Assembly (NCBI GenBank): GCA_046155615.1
Contig: JBJXFP010000143.1
Span: 1-6,031, forward strand
Length of the DNA stretch: 6,031 nucleotides
Direction: 5' to 3'
Origin: JANNVZ01 sp046155615
GTDB lineage: Bacteria; Bacteroidota; Bacteroidia; Flavobacteriales_D; Sanyastnellaceae
Shown piece by piece: positions 1 to 5,502 of this stretch. The notes beneath the pieces are model-generated. The model was not told the DNA's origin and made no database searches. It saw nothing but the letters and a program-made list of their open reading frames with translations. Position numbers and translations under genes: made by a program. Within the stretch, counting starts at the first letter, position 1; every line of letters starts with the position of its first letter.

Positions 1-297
1 GGTTCTCAAGTTGCATTTGTTGCGCATTTCTTGGGACGAAAACTGGCATACACTTACGAGTTTGTCGAGCTGATTCCACAGCAAAAACTTGTAATGCGGA
101 CATCAGAAGGACCTTTTCCAATGGAGACGACTTACACTTGGACTGCTTTAGACGCCATGACAACAAAAATGACACTTCGAAGCAAAGGTAAACCTACTGG
201 ATTTTCAAAATTGTTTGCCTTTTTAATGCCGACAATGATGAGGAAGGCAATGACAAAGGACTTGATAAATATTAAAAAAATAATTGAAAGCAAATAA
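1..297 (+). CDS. SRPBCC-fold (START/polyketide-cyclase-like) protein, C-terminal part
   Basis: The reading frame is open from the first base and ends at TAA 295-297, giving the last 98 residues of a protein whose start lies outside the window. The alternating beta strands (LAYTYEFVELIPQQKLVMRT at 15-34, METTYTWTAL at 41-50, TTKMTLRSKG at 54-63), followed by a hydrophobic C-terminal helix (about residues 68-95, FSKLFAFLMPTMMRKAMTKD), are the usual second half of the SRPBCC fold, a hydrophobic-ligand-binding cavity of about 145-150 residues. Such proteins bind small hydrophobic ligands or act as cyclase-like enzymes; no specific ligand can be read here. A TTG at 31 could serve as a start, but the fold extends upstream of it, so I treat the gene as cut by the window edge. 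It is A+T-rich like the next gene and is followed by an attC-like repeat, consistent with a gene cassette. Family assignment is by pattern, not by search. Confidence 0.75.
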   Translation, partial: GSQVAFVAHFLGRKLAYTYEFVELIPQQKLVMRTSEGPFPMETTYTWTALDAMTTKMTLRSKGKPTGFSKLFAFLMPTMMRKAMTKDLINIKKIIESK

Positions 298-358
298 ATC
301 ACAAGACAAATAATAAAGAAAATGGACAGCGGACAACAACTATAGACAAAACAACGAA

Positions 359-492
359 CCGCTAACAGCACCTACAAGAAATTGGCGATTCAGTGGTTAA
401 ATGAGCATTTGTGCTTCGTATCAAGTTCAGTGGTGGCAGACAGTTTTCGTCTTCGAAATCTCCAACTTCTTGTAGCTGCAAACCGTTAGCGG
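359..492 (+). repeat. attC-like imperfect inverted repeat (possible integron cassette site)
   Basis: Outer arms CCGCTAAC (359-366) and GTTAGCGG (485-492) are exact inverse complements. Inner arms CTACAAGAAATTGG (372-385) and CCAACTTCTTGTAG (462-475) match at 13 of 14 positions. The arm spacers are unequal (5 nt left, 9 nt right) and the loop is 76 nt. This is the R''-L''...L'-R' plan of integron attC sites, including the AAC/GTT triplets and the asymmetry between arms. The GTT-AGCG box departs from the textbook GTTRRRY, so the call is attC-like. The site follows the SRPBCC-like gene and precedes the DHFR-like gene. The loop holds two copies of TTCAGTGG (389-396, 426-433) and two small hairpins: AGCA/TGCT (404-407/412-415) and TTTCG/CGAAA (445-449/454-458). 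Confidence 0.6.
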
Positions 493-568
493 TCATTGCA
501 GAGCGACAGTTCCAACAGCTAAAGAAGTGGACAAAGAATAACTTAACCAGTAAATAGAAAAGTAAAAT

Positions 569-1189
569 ATGAGCAGAATAATTTTCGACAGTGGAATATC
601 TCTTGATGGCTTTTTCGCAGGCGACAACAGAAGTCCTAAAAATCCTATGGGCGGTGTTTCAGGACAAATTCACTCGTGGATGTTTAATCAAAAAGCTTTC
701 TGGGAATACTTAGGATTCGAAGGAGGGACAGAAGATGGACCTGATGGTGAATTTATTAGAGAGACAATTGCCAGAACAGGTGCATTTATTATGGGGAAAC
801 GCATGTTTGAGGAAGGCGAAGTCAGTTGGCCGGAGGACTTATACAAAGCTGACGTTTTTGTATTGACGCACGAAAAGCGAGAGCCCTGGGTTCAAAAAGG
901 AACGACAACTTTTTACTTCATTAATGACGGAATAGAAAATGCCTTGGAAAAGGCAAGACAATCAGCAAAAGGAAAGGACATAAGAATACAAGGTGGTGCA
1001 AACACTATTCAACAATTTCTAAACGCAGGCCTTGTGGACGAATTTTTTATTCACATTGCACCTGTTTTTTTAGGAAGTGGTATCCGACTCTTTGACGGTA
1101 TTGACAAAGACAAATACGATGTTCAAATTGTAGAAGTAATACCGTCAGACTTGACAACTCATTTAAGGTATAAACTGACAAAGAAGTGA
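569..1189 (+). CDS. Dihydrofolate reductase family protein (RibD C-terminal domain)
   Basis: This 206-residue protein has the RibD_C/DHFR-like fold, a NAD(P)H-dependent reductase domain seen in RibD and in many small stand-alone proteins annotated 'dihydrofolate reductase family'. Visible family blocks are a first strand with SLDGFFAG (11-18), the GAFIMGKRMFE segment (71-81) matching the 'G..v.GR.tye' nucleotide-binding region, a strand DVFVLTHEKRE (95-105), the RIQGGANTIQQFLNAGLVDE signature (139-158), and PVFLGSGIRLF (165-175). Length fits a complete member (about 180-210). It is unlikely to be a true folate-pathway DHFR or a riboflavin enzyme, because no deaminase domain or rib operon accompanies it; the physiological substrate is unknown. 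The ATG at 569 has an A-rich leader and no clear Shine-Dalgarno, as is normal in Bacteroidota. It lies between two folded repeats and is A+T-rich compared with the genes after 1300, which suggests horizontal acquisition as a cassette. Confidence 0.85.
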   Translation: MSRIIFDSGISLDGFFAGDNRSPKNPMGGVSGQIHSWMFNQKAFWEYLGFEGGTEDGPDGEFIRETIARTGAFIMGKRMFEEGEVSWPEDLYKADVFVLTHEKREPWVQKGTTTFYFINDGIENALEKARQSAKGKDIRIQGGANTIQQFLNAGLVDEFFIHIAPVFLGSGIRLFDGIDKDKYDVQIVEVIPSDLTTHLRYKLTKK

Positions 1190-1198
1190 GAACAACTA

Positions 1199-1272
1199 CC
1201 CAACATGGGGTTTGCGATAGCGGGTGTTCTCCCGCTAAGACGGGACAGGCTGTGCTTCGCAGATCCCTTGGG
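1199..1272. repeat. Long imperfect inverted repeat with inner hairpin after the DHFR-like gene
   Basis: Arm CCCAA (1199-1203) pairs with TTGGG (1268-1272). After a 3-nt left bulge (1204-1206), 1207-1217 pairs with 1257-1267 in eleven consecutive pairs, two of them G-T. Inside is a perfect 7-bp hairpin, TAGCGGG (1218-1224) with CCCGCTA (1231-1237). The remaining 1238-1256 could only form a very short third stem. The result is a bulged stem carrying at least one side hairpin. It sits 10 nt after the stop of the DHFR-like gene and before the convergent methyltransferase gene. No T-run follows on either strand, so a standard intrinsic terminator does not explain it well. It may be a diverged cassette recombination site or a structured 3' end shared by the two convergent genes. 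Confidence 0.5.
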
Positions 1273-1303
1273 GACAACGTAACTGGCAGCAGCAAACAAC
1301 CCC

Positions 1304-1957
1304 CTACCCTACTTTCTCCAGCAGATACATGCAATCCACATTGCGGCCATCGGCTAAGTGTGGGTAATGCGTCTGGCTCACCAATTTCAAATCGGGGAAC
1401 TGCCTCATGAATAACCGGGCATAGTCAGCCTTCCACAAGTATCCGGTATTGCCGCGGTAGTTAATCTCTGTGAGTTCCTCTGCAAAATACTCGAAACCCC
1501 AGATGTAGCGGGCTGAGCAGCGGTACATCTCGGCTATAAAGCGGGGCAGGTCGGCAGGAGCTATGTGTATGAGTACGCCATTGGTACACACCACATCGAA
1601 CCAGGCATCGCGCCAGGGCAGGTCGAAACCACTACCTTGTATTATGTTAATGGCCTGTGTCTGTGCCTTGGCCGACTCCACGGCATATTGCTGCAGCTCC
1701 ACACCATACAGGTGGCTGTATGCCTGCCGCTGCAGGCCGCGCAACTGGAGGCCCACGTTGCAGCCCACCTCCAGCAGCTTCATGTCTTTGGCAAGGTGGC
1801 CAAGTGCCCGCTCATTCATGGCTAATTTGGTGTGGCCATAAGTGTCGGTATAAAACTGATCCCACTCCTGATCTGTGCGCGTGTTGCGGTCAGTGTATTC
1901 CTTGCCGAAGAGGCCTTTCCAAAAATCGACCTGTGGTGTTGCTGCGTCTTGTGACAT
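1304..1957 (-). CDS. Class I SAM-dependent methyltransferase, pseudaminic-acid-associated methylase type
   Basis: This 217-residue protein has the Rossmann-fold methyltransferase motifs: motif I LLEVGCNVGLQL (61-72) for SAM binding, an acidic strand-end GVELQQYAVESAK (85-97) for the ribose, FDLPWRDAWFD (111-121), and motif IV DVVCTNGVLIHIAP (121-134). The N-terminal FWKGLFGKEYTDRN (12-25) and the aromatic EYFAEEL with YRGNTGYLWKADYA (167-180) fit the family often annotated 'pseudaminic acid biosynthesis-associated methylase' (TIGR03587), which occurs in clusters for nonulosonic acid or other surface sugars. The acceptor cannot be read from the sequence. No pseB/C/F/G/H/I genes are present in the window. 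The start ATG (1955-1957) is 25 nt downstream of the stop of the 522-residue gene on the same strand, so the two are probably co-transcribed. The stop TAG (1304-1306) faces the DHFR-like gene. Methyltransferase is near certain; the subfamily is likely. Confidence 0.85.
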   Translation of the reverse strand: MSQDAATPQVDFWKGLFGKEYTDRNTRTDQEWDQFYTDTYGHTKLAMNERALGHLAKDMKLLEVGCNVGLQLRGLQRQAYSHLYGVELQQYAVESAKAQTQAINIIQGSGFDLPWRDAWFDVVCTNGVLIHIAPADLPRFIAEMYRCSARYIWGFEYFAEELTEINYRGNTGYLWKADYARLFMRQFPDLKLVSQTHYPHLADGRNVDCMYLLEKVG

Positions 1958-1982
1958 AAGTTAGTGCTTGTGTTGTGCGCGT

Positions 1983-3551
1983 TTAAAAAACATGGTCTGC
2001 GGCTACGGCCCCGCTTTCCGAAAAATCGAAATAATATCCATTCAGAAAGGGATTGTCGGACTGTGCCGCTATCCAGCCGCTTTTGCCTTGCAAAAAGGCG
2101 GCTAACTCCGGGTCGGTGGCGGGGCTGATGGTATGCAGGCATTCGGCTCCAATGGTCGCCTCGCGCAGCAGTTGTTGGTCATCCTCCTCGCGGTGTATGC
2201 TCAGGCGCACACGGGCCGGGCGATCGTACTGCTTCTGCGTGCTGCCGTTGGTTAACACAACAGAGGAGCTGCCGTGGTTGAGCAGGGGTGCCCACCTGAA
2301 TGTGCCTTTCTTTTCCAGAACCTTTGGATTGCCCAGCATGGGCGCAAAGCAGATGTTGCTGCCAATATTCTCCTGCTGCCTGCGGCCAACATTAAGCCCA
2401 AACTTAACACGGGTGGGTATGCGCTCTTTGTCGGCCCAGGTGCATACCAGCTTCACCGATACTGCCCCCTCAATACCGCGGGCAGCTATCAATGCGCCTA
2501 TGTCTATCTGGGTGTATTGCAGGTTTTCGGGTGTCACTTCATGCACATTTTCTATATGGCTAATTAATCTGCCCTGCTCATTGTAAAAATGAAGCCCCAG
2601 CATAAACTTAGAGGGTGAAAAGACCGGATAAACTGCAACGCAGGTATAAAAGCCGCTCCCGGTAAACAGCGGTATGGACACCGAACTGTCATATAGTTCA
2701 TCCGAACCTCTGGTCCAAAAGGCTTTGCCATCGGCCAACTGAGAACTGTCGTAGTAGGTGTGGGTGATGCTCATCTCTCCTGTGTGGCGGTGGCGGTTAC
2801 CTGCCACAAACCTTGGGAAAAATCCGCGCAGACTGTGCGTGAGCTTAATGCTGCCCGCTCCTTTGTTTAATATGCTGTCAAGCCCGATGTGGTCTTTCAA
2901 ATAAACAAAGCGGGTTTCGAAAGCCTTCACCTCACCCACATCCATCACACCGCTGTGCCGCAGTCCATCAGGCCCATCAATGGTGTAGTGCATTTGGCCA
3001 TTGGTGTTGGCCAAAGGCCCGTTGGTAAAAGCAAAAAAGGAATCGCGTTCGCCATCACCATAGATGTCGAAGCCCGACTCCGGCACGGTGTACTCTTCAT
3101 TGCCGCTTACATCTTCTATATCGTTGTACACGCGGCCCGTGGTGTGCACACAGGTGGCATAGTGGTCGCCCTCATACATGAGCACAAAGGCGGGATAAGG
3201 AAAAACCAGGTCGCGGGTGCTGTGAATTTCAAGCTCTATGCTGCCTTCAAAATCTGCTGTGCCGGTGTACTGAAATTCGCTCAGCGAAATGCGGAACGCG
3301 CGTGCTGAGTTGACTGAAATAAACTTGCGCTCCAGCATGCGGCCATCTGCACCGCGCAGGGTACAGAGCAGGCCTATCTCGCTGATGTGGCGCTTCAGCA
3401 ACCAATAGCCCATAAACAAGACATGTGTGCGGCAAGTCTCGTTTTGCATAACCGGAAAAATGGCTGATGACCTGAAAACCGGCTTTTGCAGCAGGCTAAC
3501 CTCTTCGCCCTGACTGCGCGTGGCTTGCAGGTGGCTGTAATATGATCTCAT
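1983..3551 (-). CDS. Hypothetical beta-rich protein with an internal duplication (A-B-A'-B')
   Basis: I do not recognise a named family. Starting at the ATG (3549-3551) the protein has 522 residues; an in-frame TTG 33 nt upstream (3584) would add 11 residues but is a less likely start. There is no signal peptide or membrane segment, so it appears cytoplasmic. Four beta-rich blocks can be seen. A (about 57-129) and A' (about 314-389) share the pattern of a strand, GRML/GRLI, a second strand run, a Gly-Ser/Gly-Ala-containing strand, and a Pro-rich strand ending in VLMYEG or FGLNVG. B (about 169-252) and B' (about 421-509) share a TNG segment, a long strand hairpin, a KGAGSIKL/GKSGWIAA turn, and FPRFVAGN/FLNGYYF. 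B is followed by TGEMSITHTYYD, B' by SGAVAADHVF at the extreme C-terminus, aligning a histidine in each. The gene ends 25 nt before the methyltransferase, so a role alongside it in glycan modification is possible but inferred. Confidence 0.85.
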   Translation of the reverse strand: MRSYYSHLQATRSQGEEVSLLQKPVFRSSAIFPVMQNETCRTHVLFMGYWLLKRHISEIGLLCTLRGADGRMLERKFISVNSARAFRISLSEFQYTGTADFEGSIELEIHSTRDLVFPYPAFVLMYEGDHYATCVHTTGRVYNDIEDVSGNEEYTVPESGFDIYGDGERDSFFAFTNGPLANTNGQMHYTIDGPDGLRHSGVMDVGEVKAFETRFVYLKDHIGLDSILNKGAGSIKLTHSLRGFFPRFVAGNRHRHTGEMSITHTYYDSSQLADGKAFWTRGSDELYDSSVSIPLFTGSGFYTCVAVYPVFSPSKFMLGLHFYNEQGRLISHIENVHEVTPENLQYTQIDIGALIAARGIEGAVSVKLVCTWADKERIPTRVKFGLNVGRRQQENIGSNICFAPMLGNPKVLEKKGTFRWAPLLNHGSSSVVLTNGSTQKQYDRPARVRLSIHREEDDQQLLREATIGAECLHTISPATDPELAAFLQGKSGWIAAQSDNPFLNGYYFDFSESGAVAADHVF

Positions 3552-3601
3552 GGCTGGGGAACTGTGCAGGAATAGGAGGCGCAAAATAGAGGCGCTGCCT
3601 C

Positions 3602-3634
3602 AAAAAAAGAAGCCGCCCACGTCAGGACGGCTTC
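3602..3634 (-). terminator. Intrinsic terminator of the fasciclin gene
   Basis: Read on the minus strand, the stem GAAGCCG (3634-3628) and CGGCTTC (3615-3609) is perfect over 7 bp with a 12-nt loop and is followed at once by seven T residues (3608-3602). This is a standard rho-independent terminator about 65 nt after the fasciclin stop. It also separates that gene from the 522-residue gene that begins at 3551. A second hairpin, CCCTGCAG/CTGCGGGG (3658-3665/3673-3680, one G-T pair, 7-nt loop), lies between the stop and the terminator and may add to 3'-end stability. Confidence 0.9.
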
Positions 3635-3699
3635 CCACTAAACCTTAAACCTGCTCGCCCTGCAGCCTTCACCTGCGGGGGCGGGCATACGAATCAGCG

Positions 3700-4257
3700 T
3701 TACTTTGGAAGCACCACTGAGTCTATGACATGGATCACTCCATTGCTTTGATATACATCATACACGCTGATGTTTGCGCTGTTTCCTTTCTCATCTATGA
3801 GGGTGATGTTGTGTTCGCCATTCATGGTGAAAGTGAGCCACCCGCTCTGCACAGTTTGCAGCTTGGCGGTTCCTTTTCCTTTCTTTATCTCCGCTGCCAG
3901 TGCCGCAAAATCATACTTACCAGACAATACGTGGTAGGTAAGCACAGCGGTCAGTTGCGCTTTGTTCTCCGGCTTCAGCAGCGTTTCTACTGTGCCCGCA
4001 GGCAAGTTTTCGAAAGCATCGTTTACAGGAGCAAATACTGTGAAGGGCCCCGCGCCCGATAGTGTAGCCACCAGATCGGCAGCAGTTACAGCAGCCACCA
4101 GCGTGGTGTGGTCCCCACTGTTCACCGCGTTCTGAATGATGTTTTGCGAAGGCAGCATGGGCTGGCCACCCACAGTTACCGTCTTTTCCATTGTTTTGGT
4201 TTGTGCAAATGCACCCGCTGCGAGCAGCATCATGCATAGTGTCATTGCTTTTTTCAT
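3700..4257 (-). CDS. Secreted fasciclin (FAS1) domain protein
   Basis: This 185-residue protein starts with a Sec signal peptide: basic MKKAMT, a hydrophobic core LCMMLLAAGA, and an AFA-Q cleavage site after about residue 18. No lipobox is present, so it should be released to the periplasm or exterior rather than lipid-anchored. One FAS1 domain follows (about 37-184), with the H1-type motif GPFTVFAPVNDAFENLP (70-86), the central YH pair in LTYHVLSGKY (106-115), and the H2-type end GVIHVIDSVVLPK (173-185). The domain closes exactly at the C-terminus. FAS1 domains mediate adhesion or matrix interactions; bacterial single-domain forms are common in Bacteroidota, but their ligands are mostly unknown. 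The leader just before ATG 4257 is an A/C-rich stretch without Shine-Dalgarno, typical of well-translated Bacteroidota genes. The gene has its own terminator and diverges from the LpxD-like gene. Confidence 0.95.
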   Translation of the reverse strand: MKKAMTLCMMLLAAGAFAQTKTMEKTVTVGGQPMLPSQNIIQNAVNSGDHTTLVAAVTAADLVATLSGAGPFTVFAPVNDAFENLPAGTVETLLKPENKAQLTAVLTYHVLSGKYDFAALAAEIKKGKGTAKLQTVQSGWLTFTMNGEHNITLIDEKGNSANISVYDVYQSNGVIHVIDSVVLPK

Positions 4258-4395
4258 TGTTTGTTTTTGTTTGTTATGCGCTCAGTTACGCAGCTACTTC
4301 TGTTTCGGATTTTTTAGAAGAAGAAAAATGTTACTGCTGTTCTGTTCTTGATGGCTGTGCAATGTCATCTTTTGCATCATGCAGCGCTTCTACAT

Positions 4396-4429
4396 TTGGC
4401 GCCTGCTCTTCACTCCTTTTTATTTTTTG
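4396..4429 (+). promoter_or_regulatory. Putative Bacteroidota-type promoter for the LpxD-like gene
   Basis: TATTTTTTG (4421-4429) resembles the Bacteroidota -7 element TA-N2-TTTG with one extra T in the spacer. A TTG at 4396-4398 lies at a plausible distance to be the -33 element. Transcription would then begin a few bases after 4430, which leaves a leader of roughly 20 nt before ATG 4455 and makes the upstream GTG at 4431 an unlikely start. Based on consensus match only. Confidence 0.45.
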
Positions 4430-4454
4430 AGTGGCAGAAAAAAATCTACACTGC

Positions 4455-5378
4455 ATGAAGCTGAACCCACCGCAGACCATAGCCTCCATAGCCGCTCTCA
4501 TTCATTGCGCATTCGAAGGCGATGCCTCATTTGCCGTGAGCGGCATCAACGAGATTCACAAAGTAGGGCCCGGTGATCTGGTGTTTGTGGATCATCCTAA
4601 GTACTACGACAAAGCACTGCAAAGCGCAGCCACCACCATTCTTATCAATCAGAAGGTGAACTGCCCCGAAGGCAAGGCGCTCATCTTCTCAGACGATCCT
4701 TGTCGCGATTACAATTTTCTTACCCGCCACTTCTCCCCATGGAAAATGACAGAGGGCAACCGCGGTGATGATGTAAAAATTGGAGCAGCCTGCGCCATAC
4801 ATCCATCAGTTGTGATGGGCAACCACATCACCATTGGCGAGCGCTGCATCATACACCCGGGAGTGGTACTCTATGACAACGTACACATCGGCAACGATTG
4901 CATCATACACGCCAATGCCGTGCTGGGCAGCGATGCCTTCTACTACAAAGCAAGGCCTGAAGGCCGCGAGAAAATGCACAGTTGTGGAAGCGTAGTGCTC
5001 GGAGACCATGTAGAGATTGGTGCGGCCTGCACTATTGACAAGGGCGTATCGGGCGAAACACAAATAGGTGCTCACAGCAAATTGGACAACCACGTGCACG
5101 TGGGCCACGACACGGTTATTGGAAAACATTGCCTCTTTGCTGCGCAAGTCGGCATAGCGGGTTGTGTAATTATTGAAGACAACGTGACCCTGTGGGGACA
5201 AGTAGGTGTGGTGAGCGGAGTTACGCTGCGCAAAGGCTCTGTAGCCTTTGGACAGAGTGGTGTGGGCAACGATTTGGATGAGGGCAAGAGCTATCTGGGC
5301 AGCCCCGCTGAAGAAGCACGCCAGAAATGGCGCGAGTTGGCGAGGCTCAAACAATTGGTGGCGAAAGCTGACAAGTAA
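4455..5378 (+). CDS. lpxD: LpxD-family UDP-3-O-acylglucosamine N-acyltransferase (Bacteroidota short form)
   Basis: With ATG 4455 as start (a GTG at 4431 adds 8 residues but probably overlaps the transcription start) the protein has 307 residues. An N-terminal uridine-binding LpxD domain (about 1-90) includes VSGINEIHKVGPGDLVFVDHPKYYD (29-52), equivalent to the 'G.a.i..a.pgdl.Fl.n.ky' region. A left-handed beta-helix of hexapeptide repeats follows (about 107-270; IGAACAIHPSVVMG, IGERCIIHPGVVLYDN, IGNDCIIHANAVLGSDAF), and a short C-terminal helix EEARQKWRELARLKQL. The histidine in LDNHVHVGHDTVIG (about His218) matches the catalytic His of LpxD. The enzyme transfers a hydroxyacyl chain from acyl-ACP to the 2-amine of UDP-3-O-acyl-glucosamine in lipid A synthesis. 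It is shorter than typical LpxD (about 340) and is not next to lpxC/fabZ/lpxA, so it may be a paralogue acting on another amino sugar. Family certain; exact substrate less so. Confidence 0.85.
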   Translation: MKLNPPQTIASIAALIHCAFEGDASFAVSGINEIHKVGPGDLVFVDHPKYYDKALQSAATTILINQKVNCPEGKALIFSDDPCRDYNFLTRHFSPWKMTEGNRGDDVKIGAACAIHPSVVMGNHITIGERCIIHPGVVLYDNVHIGNDCIIHANAVLGSDAFYYKARPEGREKMHSCGSVVLGDHVEIGAACTIDKGVSGETQIGAHSKLDNHVHVGHDTVIGKHCLFAAQVGIAGCVIIEDNVTLWGQVGVVSGVTLRKGSVAFGQSGVGNDLDEGKSYLGSPAEEARQKWRELARLKQLVAKADK

Positions 5379-5402
5379 CCTCCGGCTTCGCGAATTCAAT
5401 AT

Positions 5403-5441
5403 CCGATTGGCTTGTTCATTTCTTGAACAAGAGCGAGTCGG
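5403..5441 (+). repeat. Palindromic hairpin between the LpxD-like and GAF genes
   Basis: CTTGTTCA (5411-5418) and TGAACAAG (5424-5431) form a perfect 8-bp stem with a 5-nt loop. An outer stem CCGAT/GTCGG (5403-5407/5437-5441, one G-T pair) extends it past a small internal loop. It begins about 25 nt after the acyltransferase stop, the place for a terminator. No T-run follows directly (only TTTT at 5451-5454), so it could be a weak terminator, an mRNA-end stabiliser, or a dyad operator for the downstream gene. Confidence 0.6.
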
Positions 5442-5502
5442 AACAATCCATTTTGCCTGTCCACATTTGAGCGCTGCAATAAGCTGTTCTCATTTTCTAT
5501 TT

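Noticed and set aside
569..1189. Trimethoprim-resistance dihydrofolate reductase (dfr) cassette
   Set aside because: The attC-like context invites this, but the motifs are those of the RibD_C family, not DfrA/DfrB, so a resistance role is not supported.
1218..1237. Perfect 7-bp hairpin considered as an intrinsic terminator for the DHFR-like gene
   Set aside because: No T-run follows on either strand; better treated as part of the larger folded element.
1186..1410. Plus-strand open frame of 74 codons after the DHFR-like gene
   Set aside because: It runs through the folded repeat and into the 3' end of the methyltransferase gene; composition is not protein-like.
1822..2142. Minus-strand open frame of 106 codons spanning the gap between the two operon genes
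   Set aside because: Overlaps both real genes in another frame, and its Arg/His/Ser-rich translation looks like a shifted frame.
2053..2586. Plus-strand open frame of 177 codons
   Set aside because: Antisense to the 522-residue gene, with Cys/Ser/Arg-rich composition typical of shadow frames.
2889..3308. Plus-strand open frame of 139 codons
   Set aside because: Antisense to the 522-residue gene; no start context or recognisable domain.
3917..4237. Minus-strand open frame of 106 codons within the fasciclin gene
   Set aside because: A shifted frame of the fasciclin gene, rich in Cys and Gly, without its own signal.
4806..5399. Minus-strand open frame of 197 codons
   Set aside because: Fully antisense to the LpxD-like gene, whose hexapeptide repeats are unambiguous; the translation has no family features.
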